DNA from: Nymphaea colorata
Lineage: Eukaryota > Streptophyta > Magnoliopsida > Nymphaeales > Nymphaeaceae
NCBI RefSeq assembly: GCF_008831285.2
Contig: NC_045147.1
Location: forward strand, 13,742,854 to 13,806,853
Reading direction: 5' to 3'
Length of the DNA: 64,000 nt
Translations under genes and position numbers: made by a program
In this document: positions 25,601 through 35,496 of the stretch, piece by piece
Layout of the letters: each line of letters opens with the position of its first letter
Position numbering within the stretch: the stretch's first letter is position 1
The notes under the pieces: model-generated
The model's input: only the letters and a program-made list of their open reading frames with translations
The model's database searches: none
What the model was told of the DNA's origin: nothing

Positions 25601-26650
25601 CTTTATTCGTTTCTATGAGCTCTTCTATATGTTGCATTGAACTAGGTTACTTTTTTTCTTTTCTGCAGAACCATCTACGTCATATGTCAATGACAGAGAA
25701 CGATGCCTTCGACTTTCTCAGGGCCAGGAGCTATAATAGCGATTACATTACCTACCCTGGATTTTGTGAAGGTCTTCAGCAGGTTGGTTTTCTCCTGACT
25801 TATTAGATATCCATCTGGTTCTAAAATAATTCTGCTTTGACATTTGTCTGATGACTCTGATGTATCCAGTTGGGTCTTACTAAAGGCCTTGCCAACGAGG
25901 AATTAGAAGATTTGTGGGCTCAGGCTGATGCAGATGGAAACGGATTACTTGACTATGAAGAATTCCAGGTAAATATATATCTTTCTTGCATACCCTGCTT
26001 TTACGTTTCAGACTTTCAGTTGCCAGATTTTGCCATGGACAGTCCGGCTTTTGGTTACCTTTTTGCAAAAAAGTATAACCACTTAAATAAGCAGTTAAAA
26101 GGACTTGGCAAAGGAATTAATACATTTCTTGGCTCTCAACAAAATGATCAAAGATCAGCATCCGTAATCATGTGCAGAATTAACCAAAGAGCCATGAAAG
26201 TTTGTGTTGAACTTGCAATGGAATTAATATATTTCTTGGCTCTCTCAACAAAATGATCAAAGATCTGCATCCGTAATCATGTGCAGAATTAACCAAAGAG
26301 CCATGGAAGTTTGTATACTTAGTGCCAACTGTTCTTAGCAATATATCTACAGGCTGTGCCGTTACTGGTTTGAAGACCAAATCTGATGAATATTTTTTTC
26401 TTTTCCTTTCTTCAAGAGAATTTGGCATCCACTGCCATCGGAGCAGCAGGAAGATAACATGGATAGATGCAAGAGACCTGGCAGCATGGAAGAGCCTGTT
26501 GTCGGCTGTTTTGACGTGAAGAATGCGGTACTCTTTCCACCTGAGGTAGAAAAAGGAATGTGGCCGGAGAACTACTCCCTTTCCGATCATGCTCATCTGA
26601 CCGTGGTGTTTTCTCCGGCGAGGATGCCATGCTCACAACCAATATGTTAG
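22692..26650 (+). CDS. Endonuclease/exonuclease/phosphatase-fold protein with EF-hand
   Basis: Ten coding exons join in frame to 460 residues: 22692-22883, 23007-23105, 23222-23327, 24472-24692, 24775-24851, 24939-25053, 25146-25271, 25669-25782, 25870-25968 and 26417-26650. EEP-fold (CCR4/DNase I-like) motifs are present: TFNILAP (50-56), CLQE (95-98, split by an intron), NTH (188-190), GDWN (232-235), VDFIW (284-288) and SDH (439-441). A canonical EF-hand loop, DADGNGLLDYEE (370-381), sits between VDFI and SDH. A degenerate first EF-like unit lies around 322-350. The arrangement matches the plant calcium-binding EEP family (Arabidopsis At5g54130-like, from memory). The substrate is not known to me. 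ATGs at 22692, 22695 and 22704 are all possible starts. All junctions are GT-AG. Confidence 0.9.
23134..23158 (+). repeat. (GT)n microsatellite in an intron
   Basis: A GT run of about 25 bases in the intron between the second and third coding exons of the EEP/EF-hand gene. It is likely polymorphic between individuals. Confidence 0.95.
26113..26314 (+). repeat. About 94-bp duplication in the last intron of the EEP gene
   Basis: The segment starting GGAATTAATA and ending GAAAGTTTGT at 26113-26205 is repeated with few changes at 26220-26314, after a 14-base spacer. Both copies lie between the EF-hand exon and the exon with the SDH motif, about 100 bases before the final acceptor. Confidence 0.9.
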
Positions 26651-27239
26651 ATAACCACAATTATACATGTTTTAACTGATTTTGTATGCTCGATTTTTTG
26701 TAAATCTATAGAAATCTGAGCATTGATACAAAGATGAAAGGGAAAAATGAAAAGGTACGGGGCTTCCCATCCCCTCCACTGGTTTTGTCTCAGCGTATAA
26801 TCTAAAAGGCCTTGCAACTCATCATAATGATGACATGTGAAACTGACCCTTCACAAGACCGTTGTCATAAAAAGCTTATATTGCAAGTTGGGTAGTTCAG
26901 TTTGAGACGTTCTTGGTCAGATAATAAAAATTGCTCTTCATGTTTTCCAATGTTGTTATCCAATCAAGCACTATTAATCCTATACTAGAAGATGCATTTT
27001 TTCCCCTTGTTTAGTGAATCAAACAAGAGATAAACAATATAAGGCTCATCCAGTCACAAGAAAGCTTGTTTTCTTCACTAAAAGGAACTTACATCTTGGA
27101 GTTGATGCAACCATCCCCTGTATAATGCACCAAAAGGTTAAGGTAAAAGGAAATCAGTTTTCATTTCAATCTGTTTATGATAACAGCCCGGACTAACACA
27201 CACAAAGTGTCAGGTAGAATAAACTATTGATAAACTTAA

Positions 27240-27665
27240 TGGGCCTTGAGTTGTATTGGGTAGTGTACACAACGAGTCGAAATCAACTTGCACACATTTG
27301 ACTTGAGCGTGACTCGTTTATTAGTCAAGCTCGAATCAACACTTGAACTGGCTTTTCTTAATGGTTCAACCTTGAGCTAGGTGAGCTCACTAGTTTAGGC
27401 TAGAGTAAGCTCACCGAAAACCTATATTCAAATAATATATTTGACATTGCCATTGTCAATAGTTCTTTTGATGCATTGGGTGTCCTCTTTGCCATAAAGG
27501 TGGATCCTCATTTCTTAATACTTGGCCTGGCTAACTCGAGTTTAACCAAGCTGAGCTCAAGCTCGAGCCGGTTGAATCAAGTTGAACCCAAGCTGAACTC
27601 CAACTTGAGCCAAGCTCAAATTAGCCCAACTCATCTCATGAACAGTTGTAGTACTAAGCTTTAGT
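27240..27665. repeat. Degenerate repeat rich in GAGCTCAAGCTCGA motifs
   Basis: Many overlapping variants of GCTCGAG, CTTGAGC and ACTCGTT occur in both orientations. The same vocabulary is present at 47037-47410, so both probably derive from one dispersed repeat family. Its class is not determined. Confidence 0.5.
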
Positions 27666-30075
27666 ACGTCTTGCATTAACTTTCAAGTTGAACTTGCTTT
27701 GTGTTCAATCCAATAGGTTTGATATTAAAACCTAAGCATAAACTTCTCTTATTAAATTTACTGAATCGATATCTATATCTGAAGTAAGGCCTCCATGATG
27801 CTATATGTCAAATCAAAATCAAAACCGATTTTCAATGGATCCTTTTTTTTTTATGCATCGAACCTAATTTAATAGGTTGTAGTTGATTGGATAGCCAACC
27901 CCGAGCATAACCGAGCGAAGGTTCTCATACAATTGTTCTTAAAGGTAAGAACCAATCAGATTTAGATGATTCTACTATATACTTGAATCCAGATCTAAGG
28001 TATTATATCAGATTCAAATTTGAATCCGAATTCCAAAAAAAGAATGCAGTTGTGATTCAAATCCAAATAGAATCTTATTCTCATATTTGACTATTCAAAT
28101 TGAGAGTAACAGATTCAATCAAATGAGATGAATGCGGAGATCATGCTTCGATCCCAAATCAAACATTCGATAAATCAAATCATTCACCTTATACATTTAT
28201 CCCTTCCCTTGCTGTGGCTCATAAATGGAACCCGAATATGCACTCTTAAGAGAAATTCATTTTAATCGGGACAAATCTTGTGGCAAATGTTCATTTTTTT
28301 ATTTAAAAAATAACTAATAAATATTTGATAAAAAAAAGTTTAATATTTTAATATCCACATTGGTCAGAATCGTTTCAATTTGTGGTTGATATTATGTGTA
28401 TCAGCGTCTACGAAGCCGTATTAATTATTAACAACAATTTTTTTTCAAGTTAAAACAGAAAGGAGTTGTACAGTAAAAACAAAGAATCAGTTAACGATCT
28501 TAAAAAAACTGATCTCGAAGCTATCTACAGAATCCGATCACTTGGGTACGGGCCAAAAAGTTGGTGCTCTTCCTGATTAAACTCAGGAAAAACCAAACAT
28601 GATGTAACCGGTGACGGAATATTGTTGCTGATTCAAGTTCTACAAACAGTTTTCCTTGTGATGATGAAAAGTTAACCTTCCTTCTAGCGTCCCCAATTTT
28701 CCGGCAATATTTGAACGGACGCACGCCCATGATCCACCTGAATAAAGCCCGATAGCATTGAGGCATCCAGTTTCCGACGTCGACAGCGAATTGTCTTTCT
28801 TCCATCTCAATACTTTTTAACTATAAGAACCATTGTCTCTTTCTGATCGCCCCCGCTAATTTCAAGCGTTACCATCAAATGAGAAGGCAACGACTAACTG
28901 GAAAAATCAAATTGACATTATCTCTCTTCCCATAGATTGACATGGCGCGGCCAGCATCACATCTAGCCTTTGGACTTCCTAAATATAAATAATCAAATAA
29001 TGATGTTCATTGGTATTTGTGGGTTATTGAGATACTCATTTTCACATCTCCATAAAGATTCACGTAATAGACAGGGGACAGGTTGATAGGCAGTTAGTTT
29101 CGATTTTTGAATTCCCGAAACATCAACTCTTTGTGCTTCTTTGCCCTCAAGTTGAGGGCATGGCAGGAGCGAATTAAAGATTTCTGCTATGTTGGGTGTG
29201 TATATATCGGGACTTTCTCACATCTAACGTTTAGGAAAAGAAAATTTAGCGAAGGCGCAAATAAATTTTTAATCTGACTGTATGACTGCATTTAAATCCA
29301 TACAAAAATGTAATTTTGGCGTTTAAAAAAATGTTAAATGTGAAAACTGTGTATATTATATATCAATTGCCGGTAATATCTTGGAACAACACTTTTGTCA
29401 GATATAAATCTGATACAATTTTCAAACTGTTATCAAATCTATCTTTTTTTAGCCTGATATATTCAGTGATCTGATATCGTTTTTAATGCATGTTTTCTGG
29501 GATGTATTGGTTGTACTTTGTAGTCTTAATATTATGCCATGTTTTTGTGTTTCCAGCTTCCAAAATCTATATCGCGAAAGTTCTTTGAAAATAGTTTGAG
29601 AATATCACAGGCCTTTTGCTTGCTGAAGTTTCTTCTTGCAATAAAATGAGAAACTTTTTCTCTTTCTTTCTCTATATTAAGACTGTCCGTCTTGTGGTTT
29701 CGGTATTAAGAATAATTTTAAAAAATAAATTTTCCTATAAGTTTGCCTTTGACCTATTGAATCAGAAGAGACTTCTAGCTTCTAACTTTTAGTACGAAAA
29801 ACTTTAGGCGTACAAGAAAAAACCTCATTCAACTCAGCTCTTTTCTTAGTCAAAAAGTGGCTAATTTAGGTGCTGCCCCATACTTACAAAAATAAAATTA
29901 TATACTGTTCTTCCTGTAATTGTCATTGTCATGAATGAGAGTGACGCCATTTTCATTTTAGAGGCCCGGAAAAGTAAATAGCCGATAACAGGAAGAAAAG
30001 TGATTGAGGTTGGGCAAACTGAAATGATGTAAGGGATGGGGAAGCAGAAGCACTACTCAGTACCCACATTTGACA

Positions 30076-30301
30076 GATATTTTTCCAATTGAGAACTAGT
30101 ATTGGTTCCAATATTGAATCTGATCTGTTTTCAACCTGCCCAAAATTTAACATGGTTTAAACCTGTGACCAGGGTCCATATATAACCGGTCTTGATTGAT
30201 ATTTAGCAATTGAGAACTAAAAATGGTTCCAGTGTTGGATCTGATGTGTTTCCAAGACTACCCAAAACCTTACATGGTTTAAACCTGTGACTAAGATCCA
30301 T
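30076..30301 (+). repeat. Diverged tandem duplication, period about 121 bp
   Basis: Two copies share the order ATTGAGAACTA, ATGGTTCCA or TTGGTTCCA, ATCTGATSTGTTT, and ACATGGTTTAAACCTGTGAC. The copies differ by substitutions and small gaps, so the duplication is old. No gene overlaps. Confidence 0.75.
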
Positions 30302-30722
30302 AGCCCATTTTCACCACCGGCAACCCCATGGTTTCAGGAAGAAGACGAGCTTTCACCTGCACTTCTCCAAATTACAGCAGCTTGTTCAGGAATTCTACCG
30401 TCCTCTTGAAGATTTAAAGTTAGATAGGTGAAGATGGCTGGAAAGTCATTATTGAGTGCTCTTAAATGCAGTGTTGCATCATTTTCACGATCGAGCCGCC
30501 CCACCAAACACTGACTCCGACATGGCTACCACTTTTATAAGCAACAGTTCTCCAGAGAAACTTTAGCGAAGGTCTTCCAATATACTCATGGCGCCCATGT
30601 AGGCAGGCTTGGAACAACTGGGTTCTGAGAGATGCTTCTTGCACCTTCAACCCGTTCTGTTGGCATCTGTTTCAGAGTCTCTATGTTAGTTGTGTTCTGC
30701 CTTTCGAGGAGAGGATACATTT

Positions 30723-31113
30723 TGGGGATGTCAATATATCTACTTAAGATTGGATAATCCACCAAAACCTTACTAAAAAAAAATGGGATATAAAAAAATT
30801 AATATCCAATTAAGAAATCAAATTGGATTCATACTTAAGAAATAACATTCGATTAGGTCCGGATAAAGATTTACATAAATTTCTAATCTGATTTAGTTTT
30901 AAACAAATAGTCAATATCCAACGCACTTATATTTTGAAAATAGACTAGATTCAGATCAAAATTCTGATTTAATAAGGATTATGAAATTGGATTTTGGATT
31001 TGAATTTGGATTTAGATTTAGATATAACTTTTTTTTCATTTGTACTTGAATCTGAAATTGAATCCGAACATGTGAATATATGAACAAGCGAATCTGATCC
31101 ATTGACATCTCTA
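30723..31113 (+). mobile_element. hAT-like MITE, same family as 14736-15149
   Basis: The 391-bp element begins TGGGGATGTCAA and ends TTGACATCTCTA. Flanking octamers ATACATTT (30715-30722) and ATACACTT (31114-31121) match at 7 of 8 positions. The interior follows the same block order as the 14.7-kb copy, including ATTTTGAAAATAG, but is more diverged. It is non-coding. Confidence 0.75.
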
Positions 31114-34048
31114 ATACACTTAAAGTGATGCCAAGCTTTTCCCTCCGTCCCTCCCTTTGAGAAGATCAGGAAACGTATCACTATCTGCAATAGAATGAAA
31201 AGTCGACTATTCCAAGTTCAAACAAAATGTGAAGTCACTGACATATGAAACGTTCTCATTTTCTTCTACCATCATAGACGTGAAACTCAACTTTCCTAGA
31301 AAAATGATGACTTTGCCTCCCCCACACGACAATTCAATTTTGAAGCAAAAGAGGAAAATAAAACTAGACTTCGTCTGTTCCTTATCAAACCTGGAGGAGA
31401 ACTTGACTTCGTCTCTTGCCCTCGTCATTTAACACAAAACCTCAGGCGTTCTTAAAAGGTGGCGGTTCTCTTAGACTGTCAACTGAGATAGCTAGACTTC
31501 AACATTTTCCGGCAAGATCCAACTTGAAGCAGCAGTACCGGACGGCATGGAGCAAATAATAGTGTAGTCTTCAGTTCTTTAATTTTTTGAAAAATAGTCA
31601 ATGAACTCAAATCTGATGAAACCAAACGAGAAACAGGTGAAGATGCCCAAACACAACTGGATCATGCCCTATGGCAGGTACAGTCAAAGAGATTAGTATA
31701 TGGCAGGTAGGTTCGAGGTAAGGTAGTGACGATATGGTCTTCATTTTCAAGGAAATATAATAATAGATGTCAAGTTTGTCAGATGATATTGGGGACGCAT
31801 TAATATTTATGCGGAAGTCTTAATGATAGAATGATGGTAATGATAAATTATGATGACATCATGGTAAGTGTTCGACCATATCCATAATTAATTGTGTGAT
31901 CTTTATAGCTGTGGAGCCTTATGGGGAAGTCGACGATGGCTTGCTTAAAAGTGGACAGCATCAGCATGCACACACACACAGAGAGAGAGAGAGCTGTCTA
32001 AATGTTTTAACGACAAACTTTTCCTGAATAATGGCTAAATGCTAGAAATGATTTGAAAATAACAAAAACAGAACAAGAAAAAAGAGAACATAATATTAAT
32101 CAAGACAGCTTACTCTGTGCCAACATATTAGTTTTTTTTTTTTCACTCTTAGTAATATGATAAATATAATACATATTAACTTTTTAATGGATTAATAGTT
32201 TGATTTCCGTGTTAACGTGGACCGTGGTAGCTCAGCTACCATCCTGGAAGCCCTTTCGATTGACAAGTGACCATTTTAATAAAAAAAAAATCAAAATCAC
32301 AATTAATTGTTAATTCTTTCTGGAGAGCAAGTGAGTTATGACACTCTACCACCAACAAAAAAGTCCAAGGGCTTCCACCAATCCCCCTGTCTCCAAGGGT
32401 CTTGGGTTGTGTCAATACCAATGGTGGCAGTGGCAGTAATGCATCATTTCATTTAACTTAGTTATCATACTTTATTACTTAAAATGTAGACGTATAACAT
32501 GCACAAAAAATTCCAAGTACAAACACATCTCTTCGCATGCCCCTAACCCGGCCCATGTTTCGTAAGATAATCAATTGGTAATTCTTGAAATTGTGATAAA
32601 TGGGGAGAGATTCACTAAACTTGTGCAGTTTCTTACTAGTGACAGTTATAAATTTTCTTTTTTCTGTTTAGTGGCTCACATTTTTTTTTTTTCAAAAATA
32701 ACGTGAGTCACATGAATTTAGGTTAAGATATCAAGCTTTTTCATGTTAATAATTTACATTACTCAAATCTTTTGTATAGTTTTTTTGTTTAAAGTACTCA
32801 CTTTTTAATAACCTTTTTTATTAGATAGGCCAGGCCACCTATTCCTAATTAAATAGCAAACAACAATTAGACAATCAGGCCATGAATATTTGTTTGCATA
32901 AGAATGCACTTGGATGACATTTGAACCAGCTTGGTTTTAGATCCAAACGAACAGGTAAATTAAAAGAGAAAATCATCTGTCTTGCATGCCATTGTTTTCA
33001 GGGTAGAAGTGTTGCACCCACAAGAATCAAACTGAGGAGACATCGTAACGATGATTAAAGTAAGATGCCGTGGAAAAACATGAAACCCACTAACAAACGT
33101 GATTACAAACTCGCAGATCCTTGTTATTAGACCACGAAAAGGAAGAATTACCCACTTCTCATTGCCTCATGCTTCCTCACAACAAATCGAATATGCAGTC
33201 GACCGATCTCCAATATGTGGCCGCATTGGCATGAACTAACAAAAGTAGCAGAAGGGATCCTACGGCAAATAACAAACCGAAAATTGCTAAACCATTTATA
33301 GCATAATGAAACCTCTTTCCAGGTTTCCCTGAATTAAATAACAATTGTTTTTAAAAAGATGGCGTTAAATGCTTCAATTAAAGCATCCCCCAACAACTTC
33401 GTTGACCTATATATATATACAGTTTCATACAGTAAGAATTATAACGTTGATCTAGTGCAAGTTATATCTTAAATTGCCAAATACAAAAATGCAAGCTGTA
33501 CCATAAGACTCCTGTGATCAGCAAAATCAATGGTAAAAAAAGTGTCCAAAATTTTGTAAGTAGAAGAAAAATAATGTTTTTTTGAGTAAAAAACACAAAT
33601 AAAAGGTCCATTCATGGGCTTTTTCATCATGTAAAATGTCATTAGTCGTGGTCGCATAAATGCGTCTGTATGTTTGCAAGATGTAACTTCCCGATCTCGT
33701 ACCAAACGTCGACATTCCTTCCCATCTTCCACTGAAAACTCCAAAGCGACAAAGACAGGCAGCCAAGAACTTAACAATTTCAACAAGCGAACACGCTCCA
33801 ACAACTTTCTCGCATAAACAAGCTTCTACTTGACATAATGCTTCTCTACCATATTTACTTACCCAGCACCTGACCACTCTCTCTCTCTCTCAAAAAAAAA
33901 AATTAAAAAGAGAAAAAAACTGATACCACCTACAACTGCAATCCACTGTGCTCGAAACTAATCAATTAAAATTAATCAATCAATCAATGGAGATACCAAA
34001 TCACCGCCCTAGGGTGACACCAGCCCACCGATCCTTTGGGGTTGAAGC

Positions 34049-35191
34049 ATGTACCAACAGGTAGCCTGTACATCTCATTCGAGTCGAGTGGGGGTTCCTA
34101 TTCTAACAAACACGACATGGCTTGCACGTTTATTAATTCTAAGCTCTCACCTGATGGAAAGGATCAAACGTTCCAGCGCAAGAGTCAGAGGCAGGAGAAT
34201 GAACAACAGGATGCTGCTAAATCCAGAGCATCCATCGTTTGAGCTCGAATGGGCGCTGGCCAATATCACGACGACGTTCTTCAAATGCACAAGATGGCAG
34301 GTAGAGGAGACGACAGACCCCGTCACTTGCCCTTACCATTACTTCTGCGACAGCACTTACCAGGGAAACTATCCTCCAGCAGTCGATCTCTCGGTTCTTC
34401 TCCTCTCAGCAGCCTCCTATCTAATAGCTGCATGTCTTGCCATGGTGGAGGTCAGAAGATACATCATGGGCAGAGAACCCAACCAACCACAACCAGTAAG
34501 AAGATACTGGGTACCCTCTGGGCCCATCATCCTTCCCCTCATCCTCCTCTGCTTGGCAAAAGGGCATAGAATCAACACCATCTTACCCTTTTATTATGCT
34601 GCTCCTCCTCTTCTTCAGCTCATACATGTATCTGCCCTTGCATTTGACAATCCACCTGCAGCATCTGTCAAGTCCGTCTTCCTCGAGGTATCAACCATTT
34701 CCGGTATCCTGCATGGTAGCCTGTATGTGGACTCTCTTATCTTGCCCTACTACACTGGATTGGAGGCCCTGGTTTCATCAACATTTTCTGGCGAATGCAC
34801 CTCATGTGTGTGCCGTAAACAAGTTCTGACAATTGGTGGGACATACCTTCCATATCGAGGATGGTCTGCTACGATGATATCAATCGCAGGCATTTTGTGT
34901 TCCAGGCTTGTGTTTGGTGTATACCGGAACACAGGCAAGGTCGCTACTGCGATTATGCTGATGCTGGAGGGTTTAGCCTGGATGTTGTCAATAAAAGACA
35001 ATGCCCGTCTCATTGTTAACTCCACGCAAGGCCATCTAGCAGAAAGAGTTGCCTGTGGAAGCATCTGTGGATTGACATGCCTGCTACTCTTAAAGAGGTT
35101 TGCCAATCTACTGGCCGGCACAAAGCATTCTTCGGAAATGAAATTAGAAACAGGCCTGCCCCTCACCCACCTAGACTATGATAAGAGGTGA
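34049..35191 (+). CDS. Single-exon multi-pass membrane protein, function unknown
   Basis: An uninterrupted 380-codon frame. In-frame ATGs at 34049, 34154 (residue 36) and 34199 (residue 51) are possible starts. The last two give 345- or 330-residue proteins whose N-terminus precedes the Cys-rich segment more naturally. After residue 80 comes a Cys-containing segment (FKC, TCPYHYFC, YQGNYPP). Hydrophobic stretches follow at about 112-135, 158-170, 178-198, 208-232, 272-290 and 299-315, with another at about 334-348. A CTSCVC motif lies at 250-255. The length, the hydrophobic pattern and the strong frame argue for a real gene. I do not recognise the family with certainty and assign no function. 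The 3' end faces the ribosome production factor gene, with about 305 bases between stop codons. Confidence 0.75.
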   Translation: MYQQVACTSHSSRVGVPILTNTTWLARLLILSSHLMERIKRSSARVRGRRMNNRMLLNPEHPSFELEWALANITTTFFKCTRWQVEETTDPVTCPYHYFCDSTYQGNYPPAVDLSVLLLSAASYLIAACLAMVEVRRYIMGREPNQPQPVRRYWVPSGPIILPLILLCLAKGHRINTILPFYYAAPPLLQLIHVSALAFDNPPAASVKSVFLEVSTISGILHGSLYVDSLILPYYTGLEALVSSTFSGECTSCVCRKQVLTIGGTYLPYRGWSATMISIAGILCSRLVFGVYRNTGKVATAIMLMLEGLAWMLSIKDNARLIVNSTQGHLAERVACGSICGLTCLLLLKRFANLLAGTKHSSEMKLETGLPLTHLDYDKR

Positions 35192-35496
35192 TGTTTATCA
35201 AGCTTCGCTGTAAATTGCATTTTATTAGACATAAATTTTGTCATTGTAACATCATTTCTCAACCAAGAACACAATACAAATACGGCAAAAGAAAAAAGGC
35301 AAGATTATGTTAAACATAGAACAATAGTTCAGCACCAAAATTGTTGTCATATACAGGAGCTCTGACACGACAATTACATGCCTAGTTCTGACACCTTTCA
35401 TGCTGCAAACTCATTAGAGGCGGTTGCACCAAAATTTTGAACTCCACCACAAAATTGCTCGTTCTCCAAGCAAATATCAGTCTGATCCTGCATCAA

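Larger units (their letters stand above)
26651..33980. other. Gene-poor stretch
   Basis: After the EEP gene there is no supportable gene until 34 kb. Contents are a CTCG-type repeat at about 27240-27665, a diverged tandem duplication at about 30076-30301, the hAT-like MITE at 30723-31113, a CA/GA microsatellite near 31970-31993, and AT-rich sequence. ORFs on the minus strand at 28521-28805, 30462-30650 and 33469-33804 have no motif I recognise. Confidence 0.55.

Noticed and set aside
28521-28805. 94-codon minus-strand frame
   Set aside because: It has protein-like composition but no motif I know, and neighbouring sequence offers no matching exons. Left as unassigned sequence.
33469-33877. 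Minus-strand frames of 111 and 116 codons
   Set aside because: They overlap each other in different frames, have no domain, and sit in low-complexity AT-rich DNA.
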